DNA of 64,000 bases from Pseudomonas sp. ok272 (GCF_900109995.1 NZ_FOCB01000016.1:48351-112350), one strand, 5' to 3'; counted from the stretch's first letter, positions 17,584 through 26,736 are shown. Numbers and translations are program-made. The notes: generated from the letters alone by a model not told the origin.

Positions 17584-18531
17584 ATGTGCCAGAACTGCCT
17601 GGTCAAGACCATTCACAGCGTCAACAGCCACTTCGGCTGGGACAACAGCATCGAGCCGACCGCCTGGGTGGCGCCGGGCGCCATGCTGGAGTTCTGCTGC
17701 CTCGATTCCTCCAACGGTTTCTTCACGCCGGATTCAAAGGTGGCGGATGTCGGCAAGGTGCCGTTCGACAAGATCAACCCGGTCACCGGACCGATTTTCG
17801 TCGAGGGCGCGGAGCCGGGTGATGTGCTGAAGATCACCCTCGACAGCTTCAAGCCCAGCGGCTTTGGCTGGACCGCCAACATCCCGGGCTTTGGCCTGCT
17901 GGCGGACCAGTTCCAGGACCCGGCGCTGATGCTGTGGCACTACGACAAGCTCGCACTGACCCCGGCGGCCTTCAGTGATTTTGCCAAGGTGCCGCTCAAG
18001 CCATTCGCCGGCACCATCGGTCTGGCGCCGGCGCTGGCGGGCCTGCATTCGGTGGTGCCGCCGCGTCGGGTCGGCGGCAACCTGGACATTCGCGACCTGG
18101 CGGCCGGCACCACTTTGTACTTGCCGGTGGAAGTCAGCGGTGCGTTGTTGTCGATTGGCGACACCCACGCGGCGCAAGGCGATGGCGAGGTGTGCGGCAC
18201 CGCGATTGAAAGTGCGATGGACGTGGTGGTGAAGCTGGACCTGATCAAGAACACCCCGCTGGCGACGCCGCGATTCAGCACCCCCGGGCCGGTGACCCGT
18301 CACCTGGACAGCGCCGGCTACGAAGCCTTTACCGGCATCGGCCCGGACCTGATGCAGGCGGCGCGGCAGGCCGTGAGCAACACCATCGACTGGCTGTGCC
18401 GTGAACACCACATGCCAGCGGAGCAGGCCTACATGCTGTGCTCGGTGTGCGGTGATTTGCGCATCAGCGAAATTGTCGATATGCCCAACTGGGTGGTGTC
18501 GTTCTACTTCCCGAAAGTGGTGTTTGCCTGA
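17584..18531 (+). CDS. Acetamidase/formamidase family protein (FmdA/AmdA)
   Basis: A 315-residue metal-dependent amidohydrolase of the FmdA_AmdA family, which releases ammonia from formamide, acetamide or related small amides. Conserved-looking stretches are GAEPGDVLKITLDSF, PPRRVGGNLDIRDLAAGTTL, IGDTHAAQGDGEVCGTAIES and AYMLCSVCGDLRISEIVDMP. The ATG is placed by similarity of the N-terminus rather than a strong ribosome site. It lies inside the transporter operon, which argues that the imported compound is deamidated in the cytosol for nitrogen. Confidence 0.9.
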   Translation: MCQNCLVKTIHSVNSHFGWDNSIEPTAWVAPGAMLEFCCLDSSNGFFTPDSKVADVGKVPFDKINPVTGPIFVEGAEPGDVLKITLDSFKPSGFGWTANIPGFGLLADQFQDPALMLWHYDKLALTPAAFSDFAKVPLKPFAGTIGLAPALAGLHSVVPPRRVGGNLDIRDLAAGTTLYLPVEVSGALLSIGDTHAAQGDGEVCGTAIESAMDVVVKLDLIKNTPLATPRFSTPGPVTRHLDSAGYEAFTGIGPDLMQAARQAVSNTIDWLCREHHMPAEQAYMLCSVCGDLRISEIVDMPNWVVSFYFPKVVFA

Positions 18532-18565
18532 TGTATTTGCATCGCTTCAATCGTGAGGAGCTGTG

Positions 18566-20311
18566 ATGAGTAACGGGACCTCCCCACCGATTCTGTCGGT
18601 GCAGCGTTTGTCCATCGATGTCGGCCTGGGGACCACGCCGAGGCGTGTGGTCGATAACCTGAGCTTCGACCTGTACCCCGGCCAGACACTGTGCATCGCC
18701 GGTGAGTCCGGCAGTGGCAAGTCGCTGTCGTCGCTGGCGATCATGGGGCTGTTGCCCAAGTCGGTGCGGGTGGCCGAAGGCGCGATCAGCTTTGCCGGGC
18801 GCGACTTGATCGGGGTGCCCGAGCGAGAGTTGCAACGGTTGCGCGGCAAGCAGATCGGGATGATTTTCCAGGAGCCGATGACGTCGCTAAACCCGTTGAT
18901 GACCGTCGGCCAACAGTTGGAAGAAACCCTGCGCCGTCACGAACCATTGGGGCGCCAGGCCTTGCGCTTGCGGGCCCGGGAGATGCTGGAGTCGGTGCGC
19001 ATGCCGCAGGTGGAAAAGCGCTTGCAGCAATACCCCCACGAGTTGTCCGGTGGCATGCGCCAGCGCGTGATGATCGCGATGGCCATGCTCTGTCGCCCGC
19101 AAGTGCTGATCGCCGATGAGCCGACCACGGCGCTGGACGTGACCATTCAGGCGCAGATCCTGGAGCTGATGCGCGAGTTGCAACAGGTGTATGGCACCAG
19201 CTTGCTGATGATCACCCACGACATGGGCGTGGTCGCGGAAATGGCCGACCAGGTGGTGGTGATGAACCACGGCCGTACCGAAGAACAGGCTCCCGTGCGG
19301 CAGTTGTTCACTCAGCCGCAAGCCGACTACACGCGCAAGTTGCTCTCGGCGGTGCCGGTGCTGGGAACCGCCGGCCAACCGGATGACGTCAGCCAGCAGC
19401 CGGTGATTTTGCGGGTGAGTGATTTGTCGGTGCGCTTTCCGATTCGCATGGGCTGGTTCGAAGAAGACAAGCACGTGCACGCGGTGGAGGGGGTCAACTT
19501 CGAACTGCGCCAGGGCGAGACCCTGGGGCTGGTCGGGGAGAGTGGCTGCGGCAAGTCCACCACCGGCAAGGCGCTGATGAACATGCTGGCGTATCAAGGC
19601 AGTGTGCAGTTGTTCGGCAAAGAGCTGAACGGCCTGCAGGGCGCCGATCTGCAAGCGGTGCGACGCGATATCCAGATGGTCTTCCAGGACCCTTACGCGG
19701 CCCTGAACCCGCGCAAGACCATCCTGGAGCTGGTGGGCGAGCCGCTGTTGATTCATGACCAGCTACCGCTGGCGCAACGACAGGAACGTGTCGCTGAACT
19801 GTTGGGCCAGGTCGACATGCCGGTCGATGCGATGTACCGCTACCCGCATCAGTTCTCGGGTGGCCAGCGCCAGCGAATCTGCATTGCCCGGGCGTTGGCG
19901 CTCAACCCGAAAGTCATCATCGCCGACGAGTCGGTCTCGGCCCTCGACGTATCGGTGCAGGCCCAGGTGCTTGAGTTGCTGGAGCACCTGCGCGAACAGC
20001 ATCGACTCAGCTACCTGTTCATCTCCCACGACATGGCGGTGGTCGAGCGCATCTGCCACCGGGTTGCCGTGATGTATGGCGGGCAGATCGTCGAGATCGG
20101 TCGCCGCGATCACGTGCTGCACAATCCCCAGCATCCCTACACCAAACGCCTGCTCAGCGCCGTGCCGATGCCGGACGTCGATCAAAAGCGCGACTTCAAG
20201 GCGCTGCTGCAAGAGTTCGAACAACCCAGCCCGATCAAGGCCAAGGGGTTTGAAGCACCGTTGCAGCGGTTTCGCGATGTTGGGCAGGAGCATTGGGTGG
20301 CCGTGGGATAG
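18566..20311 (+). CDS. Double-ATPase subunit of peptide-type ABC transporter (DppD-DppF fusion)
   Basis: About 581 residues with two complete ABC domains. The first (residues 8-255) has Walker A GESGSGKS, signature LSGGMRQR and Walker B VLIADEPT. The second (about 280-540) has Walker A GESGCGKS, signature FSGGQRQR and Walker B VIIADESVSALD. Each half ends with the oligopeptide-transporter C-terminal extension (NPQHPYTKRLLSAVP). Such fused DppDF proteins energise DppBC-type permeases. Two possible starts differ by one codon (GTG, then ATG); the ATG has GAGGAG at better spacing. A terminator follows. Confidence 0.94.
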   Translation: MSNGTSPPILSVQRLSIDVGLGTTPRRVVDNLSFDLYPGQTLCIAGESGSGKSLSSLAIMGLLPKSVRVAEGAISFAGRDLIGVPERELQRLRGKQIGMIFQEPMTSLNPLMTVGQQLEETLRRHEPLGRQALRLRAREMLESVRMPQVEKRLQQYPHELSGGMRQRVMIAMAMLCRPQVLIADEPTTALDVTIQAQILELMRELQQVYGTSLLMITHDMGVVAEMADQVVVMNHGRTEEQAPVRQLFTQPQADYTRKLLSAVPVLGTAGQPDDVSQQPVILRVSDLSVRFPIRMGWFEEDKHVHAVEGVNFELRQGETLGLVGESGCGKSTTGKALMNMLAYQGSVQLFGKELNGLQGADLQAVRRDIQMVFQDPYAALNPRKTILELVGEPLLIHDQLPLAQRQERVAELLGQVDMPVDAMYRYPHQFSGGQRQRICIARALALNPKVIIADESVSALDVSVQAQVLELLEHLREQHRLSYLFISHDMAVVERICHRVAVMYGGQIVEIGRRDHVLHNPQHPYTKRLLSAVPMPDVDQKRDFKALLQEFEQPSPIKAKGFEAPLQRFRDVGQEHWVAVG

Positions 20312-20330
20312 GGGTGGGTTTCCGGTAGCG

Positions 20331-20360
20331 AAAAAGACGTCCCTGGACGTCTTTTTTTTT
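20331..20360 (+). terminator. Intrinsic terminator ending the amide/peptide operon
   Basis: GACGTC (20336-20341) and its complement at 20346-20351 form a stem extended by A5/T5, ending in nine T residues. It lies about 20 bases after the ATPase stop. Confidence 0.85.
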
Positions 20361-20507
20361 ACGCGGATCCCGCGTGACCCGCGGTGTACTTCAGATTGCC
20401 AGCGAAGTGTCGATAACACCCTGTGGTGTGCCGCGTCCAAGTGTCAGGCCCACTCGCTTCGCCCAGCGATAACACCGAAAAAAACTATTATTAGATGGAG
20501 CGTCACC

Positions 20508-22424
20508 TTGCTAAGCAATATGAGAATTGGCCAACGTATCGCCATCAGCCTGGTGCTGTTATTAGCCCTGACCGTCGCGGTCCTGCTGACCTTTTTTTTA
20601 GGCCGCTTCAGCGATGTGGTCGCCGAGGCGGAGCAACGCGAATTGCGTGGTCTGTTCGATAACATCAGCACCGCCATCGCCTCGGAAGCGGTGATGTCCG
20701 AGCGCATGTCCGCGCTGGTGGCCGCCATTCCCGACGTTCAACAGGCCATGGCCAACGGTGATCGCGAGCGCCTTGCCGCGATGTTCGTGCCCGGCTATGC
20801 AAACCTGAAGCAACAGTACGACGTGCGCCAGTTCCAGTTTCATCAACCGCCGGCGACCTCCTTTTTGCGTGTGCACGAGCCGCAAAAGTTCGGTGATGAT
20901 TTGTCAGCCATCCGCAAAACCGTGTTGCAGGTCAACAGCCAGCACACCTCGTTGCGGGGCATTGAGTCCGGCGTGGCGGGTTTGGGTATTCGTGGTGTCG
21001 CGCCGATCCAGGCCAACGGCCAACACGTCGGTTCGGTGGAGTTCGGTCTGTCGTTCGGCAAGCCGTTCTTTGAGTCCTTCAAACAACGCTACAACGTCGA
21101 CGTTGGCCTGATGCTCAGGGATTCAGCCGGCCGATACACCTCGTTCGCCAGCACCTTCGGCGATACCCGGCTGCTGTCCGACGCCCAGCGCGAAGTCGCT
21201 TTCGGTGGTCAGCCGGTAGCGATTCAAACCCAGGTCGACGGCCTTCCCATCGCGGCCTTTGCGGCGCTGGTGCGTGACTTCTCCGGCCAGCCACTGGGGG
21301 TGTTGGAAATTGCCATGGACCGCACCTACTACGCCAACGCCTTGACCAGCGCGCGCAACACCGCGGTGGTCGTGGCCGTGATTGCCTTGGTGATTGGCCT
21401 GCTCCTGGCCATGCTGATCGCGCGCAGTATCGTCCAGCCGATTCGTGCGGCAGTGGCGGCCATGCGTGATATTGCTGCCGGCGAGGGTGACTTGACCCGC
21501 CGCCTGACGGTCCATGGCCGTGATGAAGTGAGCGAGCTGGCGCAAGCCTTCAATAGCTTTGCCGAGAAGGTCCGGGTGCTGATCAGCGATGTCGCCGGTT
21601 CCTCCAATCAAGTGGCCTCGGCCGCCGAGGAGATGTCCGCGATTACCGATGAGCTCAAGCGTGAGCTGGCCAACCAGCGCAGTGAAATCGAACAAGTGGC
21701 CACGGCGATGAACGAAATGACCGCCACCGTGCAGGAAGTCGCCCGTCACGCTTCCCAGGCCGCGCACTCGGCAGACAGCACCGATCAGCAGGCGGTCCAA
21801 GGCCAGCAGGTGGTGGGGCGTGCCGTGAATGCGATTGATGCGGTGGCCATCGATATCGAACACGCGGTCCAGGTGATCGCCCGCCTGCAGGACGACAGCA
21901 AAAGCATCAGCGGCGTGCTGGAAGTGATCCGTGGGGTCGCCGAGCAAACCAACCTGCTGGCCCTGAACGCCGCGATTGAAGCGGCACGTGCCGGCGAGCA
22001 AGGACGAGGGTTTGCCGTGGTGGCTGACGAAGTGCGCACCTTGGCCTCGCGTACGCAGCAATCCACCGGCGAGATCCAGGCGGTGATTGAACAGCTGCAA
22101 TCCGCCGCCCGCGAAGCCGCTGCCGTCATGCAGCAAAGCCAGGCGCGAGCCCGCGACAGTGTCGAACAGGCACAGCTGGCCAGCGGCGCGTTGGAACAGA
22201 TCACCCTCTCGGTGACGCGCATCAACGACATGAACGCGCAGATCGCCAGCGCCGCCGAAGAGCAGAGCTCGGTGTCGGATGAGATCAATCAGAACGTGGT
22301 CAACATCAACGACGTGGCTGACCGTGTCACCGATTCCGCCGGCCAGACCGCGCAAGCCAGTAGCCAGTTGGCGCGCCTGGCGGTTGATCTGCAGGCGCTG
22401 GTGGGGCAATTCAGGTATCACTGA
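20508..22424 (+). CDS. Methyl-accepting chemotaxis protein with double-Cache sensor
   Basis: About 638 residues. A TTG start is chosen because GGAG lies eight bases upstream; the next in-frame ATG four codons later lacks one. Layout: transmembrane helix about 12-33 (ISLVLLLALTVAVLLTFFLG), a large periplasmic dCache_3-like domain (35-285) with GVAPIQANGQHVGSVEFGLS, a second membrane helix (VVVAVIALVIGLLLAMLIA), HAMP, then the cytoplasmic signalling hairpin with the invariant tip GVAEQTNLLALNAAIEAARA. There is no NWETF-type receptor pentapeptide at the C-terminus. The ligand is unknown. It sits between the amide transporter and the steroid cluster, so a catabolic attractant is plausible. Confidence 0.93.
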   Translation: MLSNMRIGQRIAISLVLLLALTVAVLLTFFLGRFSDVVAEAEQRELRGLFDNISTAIASEAVMSERMSALVAAIPDVQQAMANGDRERLAAMFVPGYANLKQQYDVRQFQFHQPPATSFLRVHEPQKFGDDLSAIRKTVLQVNSQHTSLRGIESGVAGLGIRGVAPIQANGQHVGSVEFGLSFGKPFFESFKQRYNVDVGLMLRDSAGRYTSFASTFGDTRLLSDAQREVAFGGQPVAIQTQVDGLPIAAFAALVRDFSGQPLGVLEIAMDRTYYANALTSARNTAVVVAVIALVIGLLLAMLIARSIVQPIRAAVAAMRDIAAGEGDLTRRLTVHGRDEVSELAQAFNSFAEKVRVLISDVAGSSNQVASAAEEMSAITDELKRELANQRSEIEQVATAMNEMTATVQEVARHASQAAHSADSTDQQAVQGQQVVGRAVNAIDAVAIDIEHAVQVIARLQDDSKSISGVLEVIRGVAEQTNLLALNAAIEAARAGEQGRGFAVVADEVRTLASRTQQSTGEIQAVIEQLQSAAREAAAVMQQSQARARDSVEQAQLASGALEQITLSVTRINDMNAQIASAAEEQSSVSDEINQNVVNINDVADRVTDSAGQTAQASSQLARLAVDLQALVGQFRYH

Positions 22425-22434
22425 AGCGCAGGTG

Positions 22435-22461
22435 TCCCGGGCGCCGGTGCCGTGCCCGGGA
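22435..22461. other. Hairpin between convergent genes
   Basis: TCCCGGGC and GCCCGGGA form an 8-bp stem between the chemoreceptor stop and the flavin-reductase stop, without a T-run. It probably acts as the shared 3' end. Confidence 0.4.
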
Positions 22462-22464
22462 TCG

Positions 22465-23508
22465 CTAGAACCAGCGGTAGGGAATCAGCGGGCTGTGGAT
22501 CCGCACGAAACGGCTCAGCAGGGTGCGTAGCGCAATCGTCTCGGGTATGCCCAGTTGCCGCATCATGTTCTCTTCCACCCGTTGGCTCTCGCTGACGATC
22601 CTGGAGACCAAGGCGTGGCCCTCTTGAGTCAGATAGATTTGTGCGTGGTCCTGGTTCTGCGACATGTAGTGTTCGTCCTCACCGTCATCGTCGATGCGAA
22701 TCAGGCCTCTGGCTGCCAGGTCGTTGATTGACTCCGGGCCCACCTGGCGGCCGGTGTAGGCCGCGAGGGTGATGAGTTCGTGATAGGTGCGTCCTTCCCG
22801 TGCGCCGAGGGCACTGACGATCAGGTACTCGACGTCATTCAGTTCAAGCAGGCTGGCTTGTTCTTGGGACTTGGTCGAGAAGTGCAGGTACGCGCTGGCG
22901 AGCAAGTACCCCAGGGGGCTCATCTCACTGACGTTGCGCGGGTCTTCACCCGGGGACGGCATGATGGTTTGTGCGGTGCTGGTGGCGATGGCGTAATTGC
23001 CGCGTTGGAACACCAGTGGCGGTGCATCGCATTTGTCGAACGTCAGGACTTCGCCAACGAGGATGATGTGGTCGCCGCCATCGTAGATGTGAGCTGTGCG
23101 GCACTGCAGGCGCGTCGTGCAGCCGACCAGCAGGGGGGTTGAACCGAGGCCCTCTTCGCAGTGGATGCCCTCGAACTTCTCCGGACCGCTGACACTGCGG
23201 GCAAAGCGCCCCGACAGGTCGCCCTGGTCATGGGCGAGAATGTGCACGGCCCAATGGCTGGCCTGCTCAAAGGCCGCCAGGCTCTGCGACTTGCGGGCCA
23301 GGCTCCAGAGTACGAGGGGCGGGTCCATGGACACCGAGTTGAAACTGTTGGCCGTTACGCCGACGGGGGCACCGTCCTGTCCACGGGCGGTGACGATGGT
23401 CACGCCGGTGGTGAAGGTGCCCAAGGCATGGCGGAACGCCTTGGCGTCCAGCGTGACATCACTGGACGTTTGGGGGGTTGCGTGCAGGCGATCGTTCTCG
23501 TTGTGCAT
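22465..23508 (-). CDS. tesA1: Flavin reductase component of 3-HSA 4-hydroxylase with C-terminal MarR-like domain (TesA1/HsaB-like)
   Basis: A 347-residue NADH:flavin oxidoreductase that should supply reduced FMN/FAD to the steroid monooxygenase TesA2. Residues 18-185 form the FMN-reductase split barrel (FRHALGTFTTGVTIVTARGQ, GVTANSFNSVSMDPPLVLWS, SQSLAAFEQASHWAVHIL). About 150 further residues (YLIVSALGAREGRTYHELI, IYLTQEGHALVSRIVSESQ) look like a MarR-type winged helix. That matches the effector-sensing C-terminal domain of the Acinetobacter HpaH-type reductase (C1), whereas mycobacterial HsaB ends after the barrel. The start is the ATG after AGAGGACAACGAGC; the longer frame is spurious. It is 240 bases from tesG and may be transcribed with it. 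Confidence 0.9.
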   Translation of the reverse strand: MHNENDRLHATPQTSSDVTLDAKAFRHALGTFTTGVTIVTARGQDGAPVGVTANSFNSVSMDPPLVLWSLARKSQSLAAFEQASHWAVHILAHDQGDLSGRFARSVSGPEKFEGIHCEEGLGSTPLLVGCTTRLQCRTAHIYDGGDHIILVGEVLTFDKCDAPPLVFQRGNYAIATSTAQTIMPSPGEDPRNVSEMSPLGYLLASAYLHFSTKSQEQASLLELNDVEYLIVSALGAREGRTYHELITLAAYTGRQVGPESINDLAARGLIRIDDDGEDEHYMSQNQDHAQIYLTQEGHALVSRIVSESQRVEENMMRQLGIPETIALRTLLSRFVRIHSPLIPYRWF

Positions 23509-23661
23509 GCTCGTTGTCCTCTGGCGCTGGGAGCGAGTTCCGTGGTTTGAAGTGTGCGATTGAACGCGATTTTTGGCATGGTCAGAACGGACGATGTTGA
23601 GCGATCGGACGATTTGAACGTGGGGCGAAGCGTGAGGTCTGTGCCTCGGGTACTGCTTGGC

Positions 23662-23715
23662 CCGTGGCGAGCAAGCTCGCTCGCCACGGCTGTTCTTTCG
23701 ATGTCGGGACGCCCT
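23662..23715. repeat. REP-like palindromic repeat, copy 2
   Basis: CCGTGGCGAGC (23662-23672) and GCTCGCCACGG (23679-23689) form an 11-bp hairpin with a six-base loop, followed by ctgttctttcgatgtcggga. It resembles copies at 5705-5757 and, inverted, 26737-26789. It occupies the gap between tesG and tesA1. Confidence 0.65.
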
Positions 23716-23745
23716 GCAGTGGGCGTGCACAGGACTCAACCTGGC

Positions 23746-24780
23746 TCAGGAAGTGATGCCCAGGTCTCTGGCCATGTCCAGTGCGAGGTCCTCGATCATG
23801 TCCTCCTGGCCGCCGACGGTTTTGCGGCGACCGAGCTCCAGCAAGATCTTGTGGGAAGGCACGCCGTACTTCTGTTCGGCCCGCTTGGCAAACAACAGGA
23901 ACGAGGAGTACACGCCGGCGTACCCCAGCATCAGCGAGTCTCGGTCGACGCGCACGATGTGCTCCATCATGGGGAATACCCGTTCTTCGGCCACGTCCGC
24001 GAGCTTGAACACGTCCACACCGGTGATGATTCCCATGCGATCGCACACCGCATTGAAGACTTCCAGCGGCGTGTTGCCGGCCCCGGCACCGAGGCCGGCG
24101 GCGGAGCCGTCGATGCGATTGGCCCCGGCTTCAATGGCGGCCAGCGAGTTGGCGATGCCCATGCCGAGGTTATGGTGGCCGTGGAAGCCCAGTTCGGTTT
24201 CCGGCTTCAGCGCCTGGCGGACCGCGTCGACGCGCACGCGGACGTCTTCGGGGAGCATGTAGCCGGCCGAGTCCGTGATGTAGAGGCAGTTGGCGCCGTA
24301 GCTTTCCATCAACTTGGCCTGTTTCACCAGCCCATTGGCGTCGAGCATGTGCGCCATCATCAGGAAGCCGACCGTGTCCATGCCCAGCTTGCGGCCGTAG
24401 TGGATGTGCTGCTCGGAAACGTCGGCCTCGGTGCAATGGGTGGCGACGCGGATGGTGTGTACGCCACAATCATGGGCCATCTGCAAATGGTCGACGGTCC
24501 CGATGCCGGGCAGCAGCAGGGCCGACACCTTGGCGTGTTTCATTTGCGTGATGACGGCCCGCAGGTACTCCTCGTCGCTGTGGGCGGCAAAGCCGTAGTT
24601 GACGGAGGCACCGCCCAACCCGTCGCCGTGGGTGACTTCAATCAGTTGCACCCCGGCCGCGTCCAGGCCGGTGGCGACGTCCACCATCTCCTTCAGGGTG
24701 ATCTGATGGCGCTTGGGGTGCATGCCGTCGCGCAATGACATGTCGTGCAGTTTGATGTGCTTGCCGCGTAAGTCGGTCAT
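23746..24780 (-). CDS. tesG: 4-hydroxy-2-oxovalerate/2-oxohexanoate aldolase (TesG/HsaF-like)
   Basis: A 344-residue DRE-TIM metalloaldolase of the DmpG/MhpE/HsaF family. It splits 4-hydroxy-2-oxohexanoate (steroid A-ring product) into pyruvate and propionaldehyde. The catalytic Arg17-Asp18 pair is in MSLRDGMHPKRH and the metal-binding histidines are in GFHGHHNLG. The C-terminal channel-communication domain (GYAGVYSSFLLFAKRAEQKY) is present. It normally forms a channelling complex with the acylating dehydrogenase, which is encoded 22 bases upstream in the same direction. Confidence 0.95.
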   Translation of the reverse strand: MTDLRGKHIKLHDMSLRDGMHPKRHQITLKEMVDVATGLDAAGVQLIEVTHGDGLGGASVNYGFAAHSDEEYLRAVITQMKHAKVSALLLPGIGTVDHLQMAHDCGVHTIRVATHCTEADVSEQHIHYGRKLGMDTVGFLMMAHMLDANGLVKQAKLMESYGANCLYITDSAGYMLPEDVRVRVDAVRQALKPETELGFHGHHNLGMGIANSLAAIEAGANRIDGSAAGLGAGAGNTPLEVFNAVCDRMGIITGVDVFKLADVAEERVFPMMEHIVRVDRDSLMLGYAGVYSSFLLFAKRAEQKYGVPSHKILLELGRRKTVGGQEDMIEDLALDMARDLGITS

Positions 24781-24802
24781 GGCATTTTCTCTTCAGGAGT
24801 GG

Positions 24803-25690
24803 TCAAGGCTTGAGCATGTCTTCGGCAAACATGTGCGCCGTGCGGGCCGCGGCTGCCGTCATGATGTCCAGGTTGCCGGCGTATTTGGGCAGGTAGTCGC
24901 CCAGGCCTTCGACTTCCATGAAGATCGATACGCGGTTGCCGTCGAACACCGGGCCATTCTTCAGGGTGTAGCCGGGCACGTACTTCTGCACTTGCGTGAT
25001 CATGTCGTGCACGGACCGGGTGATGGCGTCGCGGTCCGGCTCGGTCTCGGTCAGGCAGTGGATGGTGTCGCGCATGATCAGTGGCGGTTCGGCAGGGTTG
25101 ATCACGATGATCGCCTTGCCGGCCTTGGCCCCGCCGACGTTGACGATCGCGTCCGCGGTCGTGCGGGTGAACTCATCGATGTTCTTGCGTGTGCCTGGGC
25201 CGACCGAGCGCGAGGACACGGTCGCGACGATCTCGCCGTACGCCACGGGTTGCACTCGCGATACGGCGTAGATCATCGGAATCGTCGCCTGTCCGCCACA
25301 GGTCACCATGTTGACGTTCATCACCCGTGAGCCCAAATGCTCGGCCAGATTGACCGGTGGCACGCAATAGGGGCCGATGGCTGCGGGCGTGAGGTCGATC
25401 ATCAAGACCCCTAATTCATTGAGCTTGCGCGCGTTCTCGGCGTGCACGTAGGCCGAGGTGGCGTCGAAGGCGATCTGGATGTTGTCGGCCTTGATGTGGG
25501 GCAGTAATCCGTCCACGCCCTGGTCCGTGACCTTTAGGCCCAGCTCCCGGGCGCGCTTCAAGCCGTCGGATTCGGGATCGATCCCGACCATCCAAACGGG
25601 CTCCAGTACGTCACTGCGTTGCAGCTTGTAGAGCAGGTCGGTACCGATGTTGCCGGGCCCGATCAGGGCGCATCTGATTTTGCGTGTCAT
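24803..25690 (-). CDS. tesF: Acylating aldehyde dehydrogenase (TesF/HsaG-like)
   Basis: A 295-residue CoA-acylating dehydrogenase of the DmpF/MhpF/HsaG family, converting propionaldehyde (or acetaldehyde) plus CoA and NAD+ to the acyl-CoA. The Rossmann motif GPGNIG is at residues 11-16 and the catalytic Cys131 lies in NMVTCGGQATIP. Length is normal. It is encoded between TesE and TesG, an order shared with meta-cleavage lower pathways. Confidence 0.95.
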   Translation of the reverse strand: MTRKIRCALIGPGNIGTDLLYKLQRSDVLEPVWMVGIDPESDGLKRARELGLKVTDQGVDGLLPHIKADNIQIAFDATSAYVHAENARKLNELGVLMIDLTPAAIGPYCVPPVNLAEHLGSRVMNVNMVTCGGQATIPMIYAVSRVQPVAYGEIVATVSSRSVGPGTRKNIDEFTRTTADAIVNVGGAKAGKAIIVINPAEPPLIMRDTIHCLTETEPDRDAITRSVHDMITQVQKYVPGYTLKNGPVFDGNRVSIFMEVEGLGDYLPKYAGNLDIMTAAAARTAHMFAEDMLKP

Positions 25691-25717
25691 GGCCAGTTCT
25701 CTCGCATTGAGGCAGGG

Positions 25718-26545
25718 TTAGTCGGTGAAGCGAATGGAGGCGCACCCGATGTCCGTCACGGTCAGCTCGAAGTGGTCGCCAGCGTTTACGGGGACCAGCG
25801 GCACCAGCGATCCCGACAGGATGATTTCGCCCGCGCGCAGGGGCATGCCGAAGGCGCCCAAGGTATTGGCCAACCAGGCCACGGCTTCGGCGGGGTGGCC
25901 CTGCACGGCCGAGCCGAGCCCGCTGGAGTGCGGTTCGCCATTGCGCTTCATGTCCAGGCGGACGTTGGCGAGGTCCAGGCCCTCAGGCGATACACGTTGG
26001 CTGCCCAGGACAAAGATCCCGCAGGAGGCGTTGTCGGCGATCGTGTCCTGGATCGCGATCTTCCAGTCACGGATGCGCGAATCGACGATCTCGAAGCAGG
26101 CCATGACCGACTCGGTGGCGTGCAGCACATCCGCCCGGGTGACGCCGGGACCCATCAGGTCGCGGTTGAGAATGAACGCGATCTCACCTTCGGCGCGGGG
26201 CTGGATCAGGTTGGCCTGGCTCAGGCTGATGCAGGCGTCGTTGGCGAATTGCATGCGGTCGGTGAGGAAGCCGAAATCCGGTTGGTGGACACCGAGCATT
26301 TCCTGGACCGCTTTGCTGGTCACGCCGATTTTTTTGCCGATGACCTGTTCGCCATCCGCTTGGCGCCGTTCCAGAATGGCCAGGGAGATGTGGTAGGCGT
26401 CGTCGATTGCCAGCGCGTCGGTGGTGGTCGGCGGCTCGATCGTCTCGCCGTTGCGCAGTGCCAGGTAGAGGCGCTCGGCCAGTCTCTGGCGCAGGCGCCT
26501 GTTGTCTTGGGGGGCTGCGCCGGTGGGTTCGATGATGGGGCACAT
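25718..26545 (-). CDS. tesE: 2-hydroxyhexa-2,4-dienoate hydratase (TesE/HsaE-like)
   Basis: A 275-residue fumarylacetoacetase-fold hydratase of the 2-keto-4-pentenoate hydratase family (MhpD/DmpE/HsaE). Metal-binding acidic residues are visible in PRAEGEIAFILNRDL, with IGKKIGVTSKAVQEMLGV and GSAVQGHPAEAVAWLANTLG also typical. It hydrates the dienoate released by TesD to 4-hydroxy-2-oxohexanoate. The ATG is supported by GAGG eight bases upstream. It is the first gene of the tesEFG unit and is preceded by a copy of the 19-bp cluster motif. Confidence 0.95.
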   Translation of the reverse strand: MCPIIEPTGAAPQDNRRLRQRLAERLYLALRNGETIEPPTTTDALAIDDAYHISLAILERRQADGEQVIGKKIGVTSKAVQEMLGVHQPDFGFLTDRMQFANDACISLSQANLIQPRAEGEIAFILNRDLMGPGVTRADVLHATESVMACFEIVDSRIRDWKIAIQDTIADNASCGIFVLGSQRVSPEGLDLANVRLDMKRNGEPHSSGLGSAVQGHPAEAVAWLANTLGAFGMPLRAGEIILSGSLVPLVPVNAGDHFELTVTDIGCASIRFTD

Positions 26546-26601
26546 TGGACGGTCCTCTTTGTCGGGCGTGTTCAAATCATGCCTGATGCGCCGGCGCCCG
26601 C

Positions 26602-26620
26602 CCTCACCCGCATGCAGTAG
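26602..26620 (-). promoter_or_regulatory. Candidate steroid-regulon operator upstream of tesE
   Basis: Read in the direction of tesE it is CTACTGCATGCGGGTGAGG, matching 16 of 19 positions of the copy upstream of tesH. It ends 56 bases before the tesE ATG, exactly the spacing found before tesD. Confidence 0.65.
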
Positions 26621-26736
26621 CCGCCACACTCTTTGCGGGTTTTTAGCGGGGGATTTTGCAGCGTTGAGGGGTAATCGATTTGGGGGAGGCGCGGGGGCGG
26701 GGAACCTCGCACACTGGCGTAATGCTGTTCACTGAA

